DNA from: Runella zeae DSM 19591
GTDB lineage: Bacteria > Bacteroidota > Bacteroidia > Cytophagales > Spirosomataceae
Length of the DNA stretch: 64,000 bases
Assembly (NCBI RefSeq): GCF_000423565.1
Contig: NZ_KE384045.1
Span: 66,145 to 130,144 of the forward strand
Direction: 5' to 3'
The position numbers and the translations under genes are program-made. The notes beneath the pieces were generated by a model, which was not told the origin of the DNA, did no database searches, and worked only from the letters and a program-made list of their open reading frames with translations. Shown here one piece after another: positions 16,550 through 26,488 of this stretch; position 1 is the first letter of the stretch; every line of letters starts with the position of its first letter.

Positions 16550-19500
16550 ATGTATTACGATTTATTTAATCACAATGTTTGGATCAGGATTATGAAAATA
16601 TCAAGCCTGCAATTCTTACTTGTGCTCCTATTTTTTAAAATAAGCTTCGCCCATGATGGCAAAGCGCAGGAGATTTTGAAGCGTCGAATTAGTTTTTCGG
16701 CTCAGAACCAAGATGCAGAAGTGGTTATCAAGAGAATTGAAAAATTGGCCAATGTACAATTTTTATTCAGTAGAGAAATTGTACAATCGAAGCGCAAAGT
16801 TACCTATCAAGCCAATAATGAAGAACTTTTTGGCGTATTGGAGCACATTTTGACCCCGCTCAATTTGACCTACGAAGTAGTAGGGCAACAAATTTTAATC
16901 AAACGGCAGCCTGCGCCCACCCCTTTTCTCCCCCAAAATTCGCCCCAAGAAGCAAGTCTCACTGAAATAAAGCAAATAGACATTGCGGGCCGTGTAACAA
17001 GCGATGATGGCCAAGGCTTACCAGGGGTAAATATTCAAGTAAAAGGCACCGTAAAAGGTACAAGTACAGATGCAAACGGTGACTATAAACTTACTCTTCC
17101 TGACGCTAATGGGGTTGTTCTTGTTTTTTCGTACGTAGGATATGTCACCAAAGAAGTGACAGTGGGTGCTCAAAAAATCATCAATGTTCGTCTGGAAGCC
17201 GACAACAAGACCCTCAATGAAGTAGTAGTGGTAGGCTACGGGACGCAACGCAAACGCGACATGACGGGCGCGGTAGTATCGGTCAATGAAGCTACGCTCA
17301 AAGAAGTACCTGCCCCCAACCTTTTGAACCAGCTCAAAGGACGGGCAGCGGGGGTATCTATTGTCAGCAATGGCTCTACACCCGGTAGCCAAGGAACTAT
17401 TCGTATCCGTGGAAACCGCTCTATTACTACTGGAAACGGCGATGGCCTTGATGGGCCGCTTGTGGTAGTGGATGGTATCCCGTTTGGAGGGCTCAACGAT
17501 ATAAACCCCGACGATATTACTAGCCTCGAAATCTTAAAAGATGCCTCTGCTACCGCTATTTTTGGTTCGAGAGGAGCGGGTGGGGTGATTTTGATTACTA
17601 CCAAAAGAGGAAAAACTGGCAAGCCTGTATTGACTTATGATGGGTATCATGGGGTGACTAGTATCATGGGTAAATACAATGTCATGAATGGTGAGCAATA
17701 TGCCAAATTTAAAGACCTTTCAGCAGCATTGAATACCCAAGGAGCAGGTACAACGGCTTATCCACTCACGGAGGAAGAAAAGGCAAATCTTGCCGCAGGA
17801 GTCTCGACCGATTGGCAGGATTTATTGTATAAACCAGGCTTTAATACAAGTCATCAACTTGGCTTACAAGGTGGGGTAGAAAATACGCAATATGGCTTGG
17901 GAATAGGGTATTTTAACGAAACAGGTATTATGCCAAACCAGGATTTTCAACGTATGAATATCCGCGCTACCATCGACCAAAAAATCGGCAAACGAGTAAA
18001 AATAGGACTAAATACTATCAATACCCTTACGTACAGAAACGACCCAGCGGGTGGGGGAGTGCCGACAGAGTTGGTTCGTTTGTCTCCTTTGATCAAACCG
18101 TATAATGATGATGGTACAGTCAACTTGAACCCCAAAAAAGGTACGATTGAAGCGCAAGCTGTAAGTCCGTTGACATTGATTTCGCGCGGAAATGATATTC
18201 TTTCTAACGAACGCTCCATCCGTACCTTTAATAGTTTGTATGCCGAAGTAAATATTCTAGACGGACTCAAATACCGTTTCAATGCAGGCTTGAATTTTAG
18301 CCAAGTACATTTTAATGGATATGGGCCTCCAAACACTTTCGTGAACTCGGGCGTTGACCAAAGTGTATCTAACGCTGACATCAGAAATACGGAGTATTGG
18401 GACGTAAACATGCAGCATTTGCTGTATTATGATAAGGTTTTTGCTCAAAAGCATAAAATTGGGTTGACTGCTCTTTATGAAATCACCAAAAATCATAACA
18501 TAGGTAGTAGCTTTAACGTAAAAGGCGTACCCGCTGATTATATCAAAACCTCCAACTTCTCTTTGGCTTCTGGTCAACCTACTGGTAGTGGTAGCTTTGG
18601 AGAAACGGGACTTTTGTCGTACATGGCGCGGGTAAATTATACTTTCAATGATAAATATAATTTGACGGCTACTTTCCGTCGCGATGGTTCTTCGACATTA
18701 TCACCCGGAAATCAGTACTTCAATTACCCAGCTATTGGTTTGAGTTGGAATATTATTGATGAGCCATTTATGAAAGAAGTACCTGTTTTCTCTAATTTAA
18801 AATTGAGAGGTGGTTGGGGAATTTCGGGCAACCGCAACGTAGGAGCTTATGCTACGCTAGGTGCTCTTTCCACAGGGTATTACAACTTCGGTACTACCAC
18901 GGCAGGACAGGTACTGGCCTATACCGTTACGAGTCTTCCAGCGAGTGATTTGGGCTGGCAATCCACTTCTCAATCCGACATTGGTTTAGAAATTGGGTTG
19001 TTTAACAATCGCATTACAGGTTCATTTGATGTTTATTACCAAAAAACAAAAGACATTTTGCTTTCGGTAAATTTGCCTCAAAGTAACGGTGCGGGTTCTA
19101 CCTTAAAAAACTTAGGACGAACAGAAGGAAGAGGATTTGAGTCATCGTTGACTTTCGACATTTTCAGAAATAAAGGTGGTTTTAATTGGAGTGCTGACGT
19201 AACCTATTTCTTCAACCGTGAGAAAATTACCCAGCTCACTACTCCTACTGAGCTAGACAATAAAGGTAATTTTTGGTTCGTAGGGCATCCACTCACCGTT
19301 ATTTATGATTACAACAAAATCGGTATTTGGCAGCAAGCAGATGTGGATAACGGCGCGTTGAAAAAACAAACATCGCCAGTGCAGATTCCGGGCGAAATAC
19401 GAGTAGAAGACGTGGACAATAATGGCGTGATTGATGCCAATGACCGTAAAATCATCGGTAATTTTCAACCAAAATGGGAAGGGGGGCTTACCAACAGATT

Positions 19501-20014
19501 TACTTACAAAGGCTTTGACCTGTCTATCGTTACCTTCGCACGTATGGGGATGAAAGTTGTAGTTCCTTATTTGTCAGGTACATCAGGTGGGGGTTCGGGC
19601 TTTGGTTTCTTAAACCAAGGACGCTCCAACCAACTAGTAATGGATTATTGGACGCCTGACAATCCAACCAATGCCTTCCCAAGACCAGATGCAGGTGGTG
19701 GGGTAAGAAACTTTACTTCGACTACTTCGTACCAAGACGGCTCGTTTATTAAGATGAGAAGTATCAATTTAGGTTATACTGTCAATGGAAAATTACTCTC
19801 CAAATTGGGCGTTTCTTCGGCGCGTATTTACCTCAATGCTACCAATCCTTTTATTATTTATTCACCATTAGTGAAAGACAAATTGGCAGTTGACCCCGAA
19901 GGAAACGGCTATGGTAATACCATTCAAGGAGGTAATTTTAATCGTTTTGTGACCGTAAACCTCAACAACCCTCCAGTGCGTCAATATACCTTAGGTTTGA
20001 ATCTTAAATTTTAA
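16550..20014 (+). CDS. SusC-type TonB-dependent glycan transporter with STN domain
   Basis: A protein of about 1154 residues from the ATG at 16550. A second plausible ATG at 16592 (MKISSLQFLLVLLFF) starts exactly at a good signal peptide; 16550 adds a short polar extension. Domains in order: STN (about 55-115, NVQFLFSREIVQSKRKVTYQ), CarboxypepD-reg-like (about 145-220), plug (about 225-345, including DGPLVVVDGIPFGGLNDINP) and a 22-strand barrel to the C-terminal LGLNLKF. It imports oligosaccharides across the outer membrane with the SusD lipoprotein encoded 6 bp downstream. The STN domain fits signalling through the FecR/ECF pair upstream. Confidence 0.93.
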   Translation: MYYDLFNHNVWIRIMKISSLQFLLVLLFFKISFAHDGKAQEILKRRISFSAQNQDAEVVIKRIEKLANVQFLFSREIVQSKRKVTYQANNEELFGVLEHILTPLNLTYEVVGQQILIKRQPAPTPFLPQNSPQEASLTEIKQIDIAGRVTSDDGQGLPGVNIQVKGTVKGTSTDANGDYKLTLPDANGVVLVFSYVGYVTKEVTVGAQKIINVRLEADNKTLNEVVVVGYGTQRKRDMTGAVVSVNEATLKEVPAPNLLNQLKGRAAGVSIVSNGSTPGSQGTIRIRGNRSITTGNGDGLDGPLVVVDGIPFGGLNDINPDDITSLEILKDASATAIFGSRGAGGVILITTKRGKTGKPVLTYDGYHGVTSIMGKYNVMNGEQYAKFKDLSAALNTQGAGTTAYPLTEEEKANLAAGVSTDWQDLLYKPGFNTSHQLGLQGGVENTQYGLGIGYFNETGIMPNQDFQRMNIRATIDQKIGKRVKIGLNTINTLTYRNDPAGGGVPTELVRLSPLIKPYNDDGTVNLNPKKGTIEAQAVSPLTLISRGNDILSNERSIRTFNSLYAEVNILDGLKYRFNAGLNFSQVHFNGYGPPNTFVNSGVDQSVSNADIRNTEYWDVNMQHLLYYDKVFAQKHKIGLTALYEITKNHNIGSSFNVKGVPADYIKTSNFSLASGQPTGSGSFGETGLLSYMARVNYTFNDKYNLTATFRRDGSSTLSPGNQYFNYPAIGLSWNIIDEPFMKEVPVFSNLKLRGGWGISGNRNVGAYATLGALSTGYYNFGTTTAGQVLAYTVTSLPASDLGWQSTSQSDIGLEIGLFNNRITGSFDVYYQKTKDILLSVNLPQSNGAGSTLKNLGRTEGRGFESSLTFDIFRNKGGFNWSADVTYFFNREKITQLTTPTELDNKGNFWFVGHPLTVIYDYNKIGIWQQADVDNGALKKQTSPVQIPGEIRVEDVDNNGVIDANDRKIIGNFQPKWEGGLTNRFTYKGFDLSIVTFARMGMKVVVPYLSGTSGGGSGFGFLNQGRSNQLVMDYWTPDNPTNAFPRPDAGGGVRNFTSTTSYQDGSFIKMRSINLGYTVNGKLLSKLGVSSARIYLNATNPFIIYSPLVKDKLAVDPEGNGYGNTIQGGNFNRFVTVNLNNPPVRQYTLGLNLKF

Positions 20015-20020
20015 TTCAAG

Positions 20021-21832
20021 ATGAAAAAGATACATAGTTTACTCATTGTCTTTACTTTACTTTTCTGCCTAAGCTGCGGAAAAATACTGGAAGAGCATCC
20101 TCAATCACAAATTGTTCCTTCTTTTTTCAATAGCGCTTCGGGGGTATTGGGCGGTATTGCGGGTGTATATAACGAAATCCGTGGCCAGTGGGGTACCGAA
20201 GGGTTCTCCTCGGAAATGCAGGCTGGTACCGACGAATTTATCCAAGGTGCAAGTAGTGGCGGTGGTCCAGTACATACCTTCAACGGCCTCAATAGTACCA
20301 ATTTCGGTTCGGCTTGGGCGGCGGCTTTTACTTCTATCAATACCATCAATGGAGTATTAAAATTTGGGCAAAACATTGATTTGCCCGAAGCCACCAAAAA
20401 ACAATATTTAGCACAAGCTAAGTTTTTGAGAGCTTTTTGGTACTTCTATTTGGTACAAACCTGGGGAGACGTGCCTTTGCATACGGAGTTTATTACGTTG
20501 CCCTCGCAAAGTGCCAAAAGAGACCCTGCGGCTGAGGTTTATAAATTGATTATTCAAGATTTTACGGATGCCGCTGCCGATTTACCTGACAAGCCAACGG
20601 CTCCTTTTTTGGGTAAAGCTGCTACCAAGCCTGCCGCTTTGTTTTTCTTAGCAAAAGCCTATTTGACGCGCGGTTGGTTGACAAACTCCCAAGCCGATTT
20701 TGCCGAAGCGGCTAAAATTTCAAGTGAAATTATTGCCAATAAAGGAACGTATGGCTTAGACTTGTGGCAAGACTTTGGGGATGCGTTTGTACCTGCCAAT
20801 GACTACGGTAAAGAAACGCTGTTTGTAAGTGACCACTCAAACGATGCCAAATATGGCTACTATCGATTGGGGCAGGGCGAAAGTGGTGGTTTTGCCAATA
20901 ATCTTACTCCTTGGTTTACCAACTGGAACTATCCTAATAACAGTGGAATAAACTCTTTTGTAAATGCTTCTGGGGTTTTGGTCAACTCTGGAACGTCGGG
21001 GATGATTCGTGATTCCTATTATGGCCGTCCGTATCAGCGTCTTCGTCCCAACAGTGTCAAACAAACTTCTGGGGTAAATGCCGGTAAAAATTATTTTCTT
21101 GATCAAGCTTTTGTAAAGAGAGATATTGATTCTCGCTTTATGAATACCTTTTATACGGTGTATATCTCTAATACAGCTGTAACCAATACGGCTAATGCCG
21201 CCAACAATAAACGCGGTATCGGCTATACCATGCAAGTAGGTGTGGATACTGCCGTATTGATAACGGACTATGAAGTTGTAGGTGCTCCTCAATTTAATGG
21301 AACACGGCCTTTCAAAGGAATCATTGCTCCTCCAAGCTTGTGGAAAGCAGATTTGTACCCTGCTATCAAGAAACACATGGATCCAAGCCGTGGTAGCAAC
21401 TTCAACGACCCTTCTACTCGTCCGGTAGTCATTACTCGTTTTTCAGAAGTGTATTTGGTAGGAGCCGAAGCCTATCTTCAATCAGGAAACAAAGCAAAAG
21501 CCGCTGAATTGCTGAATGTGGTTCGTCAAAGAGCTGCTTATCGAAAGACGAACACCGCAGCACAAAATGCCGCTGCTGCTGCTGCAATGACGATTACTGC
21601 CGACGAAGTAACCGTTGATTTTATCTTGGATGAAAGAAGCCGTGAATTTTTTGGCGAGTGGATGAGGTTCCAAGACTTAGTCAGAACCAAATCTCTAGTA
21701 AGACGTATCCAAGCTTGGAATAACGAAGCTGCTCCGTACGTCAAAGATTTTCATATGCTAAGACCGATTCCTCAGTCACAAATAGATCGTACTGTTGAGG
21801 GACCTGCTTTTACGCAAAACACTGGTTATTAA
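20021..21832 (+). CDS. SusD/RagB-family glycan-binding outer-membrane lipoprotein
   Basis: A 603-residue lipoprotein with a lipobox-like FCLSC at residues 15-19. It has the usual SusD layout: an N-terminal segment after the Cys with EE charges favouring surface export, TPR-like helices (about 95-240, QYLAQAKFLRAFWYFYLVQT) and a C-terminal RagB/SusD segment (VDFILDERSREFFGEWMRFQ). It lies 6 bp after susC. With SusC it should capture the target glycan at the surface. The predicted substrate, arabinoxylan fragments, is inferred from the enzymes downstream. Confidence 0.93.
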   Translation: MKKIHSLLIVFTLLFCLSCGKILEEHPQSQIVPSFFNSASGVLGGIAGVYNEIRGQWGTEGFSSEMQAGTDEFIQGASSGGGPVHTFNGLNSTNFGSAWAAAFTSINTINGVLKFGQNIDLPEATKKQYLAQAKFLRAFWYFYLVQTWGDVPLHTEFITLPSQSAKRDPAAEVYKLIIQDFTDAAADLPDKPTAPFLGKAATKPAALFFLAKAYLTRGWLTNSQADFAEAAKISSEIIANKGTYGLDLWQDFGDAFVPANDYGKETLFVSDHSNDAKYGYYRLGQGESGGFANNLTPWFTNWNYPNNSGINSFVNASGVLVNSGTSGMIRDSYYGRPYQRLRPNSVKQTSGVNAGKNYFLDQAFVKRDIDSRFMNTFYTVYISNTAVTNTANAANNKRGIGYTMQVGVDTAVLITDYEVVGAPQFNGTRPFKGIIAPPSLWKADLYPAIKKHMDPSRGSNFNDPSTRPVVITRFSEVYLVGAEAYLQSGNKAKAAELLNVVRQRAAYRKTNTAAQNAAAAAAMTITADEVTVDFILDERSREFFGEWMRFQDLVRTKSLVRRIQAWNNEAAPYVKDFHMLRPIPQSQIDRTVEGPAFTQNTGY

Positions 21833-21871
21833 AATTGAAGTGTGCCAGTAGAAGATAAATCGCATGAACGG

Positions 21872-21905
21872 GATGTAAGTGGCATTTGTCACTTACATCT
21901 TTTGT
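21872..21905 (+). terminator. Intrinsic terminator after susD
   Basis: GATGTAAGTG (21872-21881) pairs perfectly with CACTTACATC (21890-21899) across an 8-nt loop and runs into a T-rich tail. It closes the susCD transcript. Confidence 0.75.
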
Positions 21906-21956
21906 GATTTTTTAATCAATATATTTGTATATTTTATGAAATAAATATAACTTTTT

Positions 21957-22110
21957 TATCTTTGTAGAGGCGTTTATAAGTACCTTTGGCTATGTAATAT
22001 TTATCCAACAAAGACCAAATTTCATCATTTATCCTTTCTGAATACACAAAAACGGTAGTGATACCCTAACTGTTTTTTTTATCAGGGGAAATGTGTCATA
22101 ACTACACATT
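21957..22110 (+). promoter_or_regulatory. Promoter-like box and candidate locus operator, copy 2 (upstream of GH95)
   Basis: TATCTTTG (21957-21964) fits the -7 consensus. The dyad AATGTGT-N7-ACACATT is at 22090-22110, 75 bp before the GH95 start. This dyad is nearly identical, in inverse orientation, to the one before susC. The remaining intergenic sequence is AT-rich with no gene. Confidence 0.55.
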
Positions 22111-22184
22111 CTGCCTTTTATTGTAAAAATTTAGTTTAAAAAAATAGCCAATTCTATCCTTATTAGGTCGTAAACTTATTATTA

Positions 22185-24659
22185 ATGAAACAGTTATTTT
22201 CGTTTTGCTTTCTTTTTTTATCGTCTCTGGGTTTCTCTCAGGAAGCGACAAATCTCAAACTCTGGTACAACAAACCCTCGGGGACGGTTTGGGAAAATGC
22301 CTTGCCCATCGGTAACGGGCGCTTGGGGGGAATGGTCTATGGGAACGTTGGCCGCGAAACAATTCAATTGAATGAGCACACGGTTTGGTCAGGTAGCCCC
22401 AACCGCAATGATAATCTTGACGCGTGGGCTTCGCTGCCTGAAATCCGTCAGCTGATTTTTAACGGTAAACAAAAAGCGGCCGAACAGCTGGCCAACAAAA
22501 CCATCATTACCAAAAAATCGCACGGGCAGATGTTTCAGCCCGTTGGCAATCTGCACCTTACCTTTGACGGACACGACAACTATACGAATTATTACCGCGA
22601 ACTGGATATTGAACGCGCCGTATCCAAAACGACCTACACAGTCAACGGAGTGAAATATAAGCGTGAAGTGCTTGCCTCTTTGCCCGACCGCGTGATTGTG
22701 ATACAATTGACGACCGATAAATCGGGAAGTCTGTCTTTTGCAGCTTCTTATGCCACACCTCATGCCCAAAAAGAAATCAAGACGGTTTCTTCAAATGAAT
22801 TGACTTTATCAGGTATTACCTCCGATCATGAGGGCGTGAAAGGCATGGTGAAGTTCAAAAGTATTGCCCGTATCAAAACCCAAGGCGGAAGTATCACCGC
22901 CAATGATACCGCGTTGATTGTCAAAGGAGCAACCTCTGCTACTATTTACATTTCTATTGCTACTAATTTTAACAGTTATAAAGACCTCAGCGGCGATGAA
23001 AATGCACGGGCATTGGCCTATTTGAACAAAGCTTATGCCAAACAATATGCTACCATTTTACCCACTCATATCACTGCATACCAAAGGTTTTTTAATCGTG
23101 TAAAGCTAGACCTTGGAACAACCAATGCTGCACAACTCCCGACTGATGAACGGCTTAAAAATTTTCGTTCAGTCAATGACCCTCAGTTGGTTACGCTGTA
23201 TTATCAATATGGCCGCTACTTGCTGATTTCGTCCTCACAACCATCGGGCAACGGTGAATCGGGGCAGCCCGCCAACTTGCAAGGTATCTGGAACCATAGA
23301 ATGCGTCCACCGTGGGACAGCAAGTACACAATCAACATCAATGCCCAGATGAACTACTGGCCTGCTGAGAAAACCAACTTGTCGGAGCTGCATGAGCCGT
23401 TTTTGAAAATGGTAACGGAACTTTCCGAAACGGGTCAGCAAACGGCGCGCGAAATGTACCATACCCGTGGCTGGATGGCGCACCATAATACCGACATCTG
23501 GCGGGCAACGGGAGCTATCGACGGGGCGTTCTGGGGTATGTGGCTGGGCGGTGGCGGCTGGACAGCGCAGCATTTGTGGGAACACTATCTGTACAATGGA
23601 GACAAGGCATATTTGACAAAAATTTACCCCATTCTGAAAGGAGCGGCCCTTTTTTACGCTGATTTCCTGATTGAACACCCCAAGTACAAGTGGCTGGTAA
23701 TCAACCCGGGAAGCTCCCCCGAAAATGCCCCAAAAGCCCACGATGGTTCGTCGCTGGACGCAGGCACGACGATGGACAACCAGATTGTGTTTGATGCCTT
23801 CAGTACGGTCATTCGGGCGTCGGAAATCCTGAAAAAAGATGCCGCTTTTGCCGATACCCTTAAACAATTGCGTGGGCGACTGGCACCGATGCATGTAGGT
23901 CAGTACGGTCAGTTGCAGGAATGGCTCGACGACGTGGACGACCCGAACGACCACCACCGCCACGTATCGCATCTGTACGGTTTGTTTCCGTCCAACCAGA
24001 TTTCTGCTTACCGCACGCCCGAGTTGTTCAATGCTTCCCGCACAACGCTTATTCACCGTGGCGATGTCTCGACGGGCTGGAGCATGGGCTGGAAAGTAAA
24101 CTGGTGGGCAAAGTTGCAGGACGGCAATCATGCCTACGCCCTCATTCAGAATCAGTTAACTCCGCTCGGCGTCACCAAAGACGGTGGAGGGACGTACAAC
24201 AATCTGTTTGATGCTCATCCGCCGTTTCAGATTGACGGGAATTTTGGCTGCACGTCGGGCATTACCGAAATGTTCATGCAAAGTACTGACGGAGCAGTAC
24301 ACCTGCTGCCAGCCCTGCCTGATGTCTGGCCTGCGGGTAGCGTGGGCGGTTTGCGGGCTATCGGCGGATTTGAGGTACAGAACATGGAATGGAAAGACGG
24401 CAAACTCACCAAATTAACCATAAAATCGGCGCTAGGCGGCAACCTACGGGTGCGTACGCCAAACGCCCTCAAACTCACCAACGGGAGCGGGCTCAAACCT
24501 GCTGCTGGCGAGAATCCGAATATGTTCTATCTAACACAAAAAACACCCGCTCCTGTCCTTTCAGCGAAAGCCAGTTTGACCCCGCTTTCGTTGAAAGAAA
24601 CAGTGTTGTATGATGTGCCGACGCAAGCAGGAAAAACATACGTTTTTGTGGCGCAATAA
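22185..24659 (+). CDS. GH95 alpha-L-fucosidase / alpha-L-galactosidase
   Basis: An 824-residue exported enzyme with signal peptide (residues 1-18). It has an N-terminal GH95 beta-sandwich beginning [20 protein letters not shown], an (alpha/alpha)6 catalytic barrel and a C-terminal sandwich. Family catalytic motifs are visible: the asparagine pair in [14 protein letters not shown], the acid Glu in [10 protein letters not shown], and the Asp in QIDGNFG. GH95 enzymes invert; some cleave alpha-1,2-L-fucose and others alpha-L-galactose, a cap found on complex arabinoxylans. The xylan context favours the second activity (inference). It opens the enzyme run after the dyad-containing leader. Confidence 0.9.
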   Translation: MKQLFSFCFLFLSSLGFSQEATNLKLWYNKPSGTVWENALPIGNGRLGGMVYGNVGRETIQLNEHTVWSGSPNRNDNLDAWASLPEIRQLIFNGKQKAAEQLANKTIITKKSHGQMFQPVGNLHLTFDGHDNYTNYYRELDIERAVSKTTYTVNGVKYKREVLASLPDRVIVIQLTTDKSGSLSFAASYATPHAQKEIKTVSSNELTLSGITSDHEGVKGMVKFKSIARIKTQGGSITANDTALIVKGATSATIYISIATNFNSYKDLSGDENARALAYLNKAYAKQYATILPTHITAYQRFFNRVKLDLGTTNAAQLPTDERLKNFRSVNDPQLVTLYYQYGRYLLISSSQPSGNGESGQPANLQGIWNHRMRPPWDSKYTININAQMNYWPAEKTNLSELHEPFLKMVTELSETGQQTAREMYHTRGWMAHHNTDIWRATGAIDGAFWGMWLGGGGWTAQHLWEHYLYNGDKAYLTKIYPILKGAALFYADFLIEHPKYKWLVINPGSSPENAPKAHDGSSLDAGTTMDNQIVFDAFSTVIRASEILKKDAAFADTLKQLRGRLAPMHVGQYGQLQEWLDDVDDPNDHHRHVSHLYGLFPSNQISAYRTPELFNASRTTLIHRGDVSTGWSMGWKVNWWAKLQDGNHAYALIQNQLTPLGVTKDGGGTYNNLFDAHPPFQIDGNFGCTSGITEMFMQSTDGAVHLLPALPDVWPAGSVGGLRAIGGFEVQNMEWKDGKLTKLTIKSALGGNLRVRTPNALKLTNGSGLKPAAGENPNMFYLTQKTPAPVLSAKASLTPLSLKETVLYDVPTQAGKTYVFVAQ

Positions 24660-24689
24660 AAATGATTAACAGAATATCTTAACTATACT

Positions 24690-26366
24690 ATGTTGAAAAC
24701 CGCACTTATCACCTTTTGTATTGTTTGTTTGGTAACTTTTGGATTCGTGGCTCAGGCTCAGAAAGTTACCCTGAATAACCCCATTTTGACGGGTTTTTAT
24801 CCCGACCCTAGTATCGTCAAAGTAGGGCCTGATTACTATACGGTTCATTCCACCTTTTCGTACTTTCCGGGCCTGCCTATCATGCACAGCCGCGATCTGA
24901 AAAACTGGAAGCAAATCGGCAATGTCATCAGCCGCCCGTCGCAAATGGACTTTATGGGCGAGCGAATGACGCGCGGGTTGTTTGCCCCTGCCATCAGCTA
25001 TTACAAAGGCGTCTATTACGTCACTTGTACGGATATTGACCACGACGGCAACTTTGTCGTAACGGCGACCAATCCGGCGGGACCGTACAGCAACCCCGTG
25101 AAACTTCCGCAGGTCAGGGGTATCGACCCATCCATTTATTTTGACGAAGCTACCGATAAAGCCTATATCGTTTACAACAGCGATGCGCCTGATAATAAGC
25201 CGCTTTATCCGGGTCATCGCACCGTGCGAATGTATGAGTTTGATTACAAAAATTTAAAAACCATCGGAGAACAAAAGCAATTGATAAACGGTGGGGTGGA
25301 CATTACCAAAAAACCAGTTTGGATTGAAGGCCCGCACATTTTAAAACGCAACGATTGGTATATTCTTTATTGTGCCGAGGGAGGAACGTCCGTCAATCAC
25401 TCCCAAGTAGCCTTGCGTAGCAAAGATATTTGGGGACCGTATGTGCCGTTTGAAGGCAATCCTGTATTGACGCAACGCGGCTTACCTGCCAACCGTCCGA
25501 ATCCGATTACGTCGGCGGGGCACGCGCAGTTTATCGAAGGCCCCGACGGAAACTGGTACTCAATCTTTCTCGCGGTTCGTCCCTACGAAGGTGATTTCTA
25601 CAACACAGGCCGCGAAATGTTCATTGCCCCGCTCACGTGGGTGAACGATTGGCCGATGATTGAGCACGGCGAAAAAGCCATTGAATACAAATACGCTACC
25701 AACATAAAAGAGGTAAAACAAAAAGGTGCTTTGCCGCAAAACGGCAACTTTACCTACACCATGACCTTTGATAAAGGGCTGGATTTGTCGATGCTTTTCC
25801 TGAGAACGGTGGACAGCAGTTCGTTCAAAACGTCCAAAGCCAACGGCCTGACGTTCAAACTAAAACCCGAAACCATTTCGGAAGCAGGTAATCCGTCGTT
25901 TGTCGGCAAACGTCAGCAACACCTGACGAGTTCTGCCGAAACGGAGGTTGTTTTTTCCCCTAAAACCGACAAGGAAAAAGCAGGATTGGTTACGTTTCAG
26001 GACGAACGCCATTTTTACTTTTTAGCCAAATCAACAAGCAACGGCAAAGACGTCGTTCAGCTATTCAAGAGCAAAGACAAGACGGTTGAGTTAGTGACCG
26101 AACTACCCTTGGAGGCTCCAGCGGCCAAGGTGTTTTTCAAAATACAGTCAGAAGGCGCGCTTTACAGCTTTCACTACTCGACCGACGGGAAAAACTGGAA
26201 ACTGGTAAAAGATCAGGTGGATGGTAAGTTCTTAAGTACGAAAGTGGCCAATAGTTTTATTGGCTGTGTGTATGGCTTGTATGCTACGTCGTCGGGTGAA
26301 AAATCAGACAACTCAGCCTCGTTTAAATTCCTGAAATACAGCGGCAATGATGCCGTATTGAAATAA
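24690..26366 (+). CDS. GH43 arabinofuranosidase/beta-xylosidase with C-terminal sandwich domain
   Basis: A 558-residue exported enzyme with signal peptide (residues 1-23). The propeller holds D39 (GFYPDPSIV), D146 (VRGIDPSIY) and E213 (WIEGPHIL), the full GH43 triad. Residues about 350-555 form a concanavalin-like beta-xylosidase C-terminal domain. The FYPDPSI start is shared with xylosidase/arabinofuranosidase subfamilies acting on xylan side chains. It lies 30 bp after GH95. A long inverted repeat follows it. Confidence 0.9.
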   Translation: MLKTALITFCIVCLVTFGFVAQAQKVTLNNPILTGFYPDPSIVKVGPDYYTVHSTFSYFPGLPIMHSRDLKNWKQIGNVISRPSQMDFMGERMTRGLFAPAISYYKGVYYVTCTDIDHDGNFVVTATNPAGPYSNPVKLPQVRGIDPSIYFDEATDKAYIVYNSDAPDNKPLYPGHRTVRMYEFDYKNLKTIGEQKQLINGGVDITKKPVWIEGPHILKRNDWYILYCAEGGTSVNHSQVALRSKDIWGPYVPFEGNPVLTQRGLPANRPNPITSAGHAQFIEGPDGNWYSIFLAVRPYEGDFYNTGREMFIAPLTWVNDWPMIEHGEKAIEYKYATNIKEVKQKGALPQNGNFTYTMTFDKGLDLSMLFLRTVDSSSFKTSKANGLTFKLKPETISEAGNPSFVGKRQQHLTSSAETEVVFSPKTDKEKAGLVTFQDERHFYFLAKSTSNGKDVVQLFKSKDKTVELVTELPLEAPAAKVFFKIQSEGALYSFHYSTDGKNWKLVKDQVDGKFLSTKVANSFIGCVYGLYATSSGEKSDNSASFKFLKYSGNDAVLK

Positions 26367-26372
26367 AATTTT

Positions 26373-26488
26373 TCAACCTCACCCCACCCTCACGGTACGC
26401 CGTCGCGGCCTTTCTGGAGAGGGCTTTTAAATCCCCTTCTCCAGAAAGGACGGGACCGCCCGAGCGGAAGGGTTAGGGATGAGGTTGA
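26373..26488. repeat. Long inverted-repeat element overlapping the GH127 start
   Basis: The outer arms are TCAACCTCA (26373-26381) and TGAGGTTGA (26480-26488). The inner arms CCTTTCTGGAGAGGG and CCCTTCTCCAGAAAGG pair with one bulge across a short loop. The element is GC-rich inside and palindromic overall, like a non-autonomous intergenic repeat. Its right arm contains the ATG at 26479 of the next gene. Confidence 0.85.

Noticed and set aside
23235-24131. 298-codon antisense frame inside GH95
   Set aside because: It is the complement of conserved catalytic sequence; no start signal or recognisable protein.
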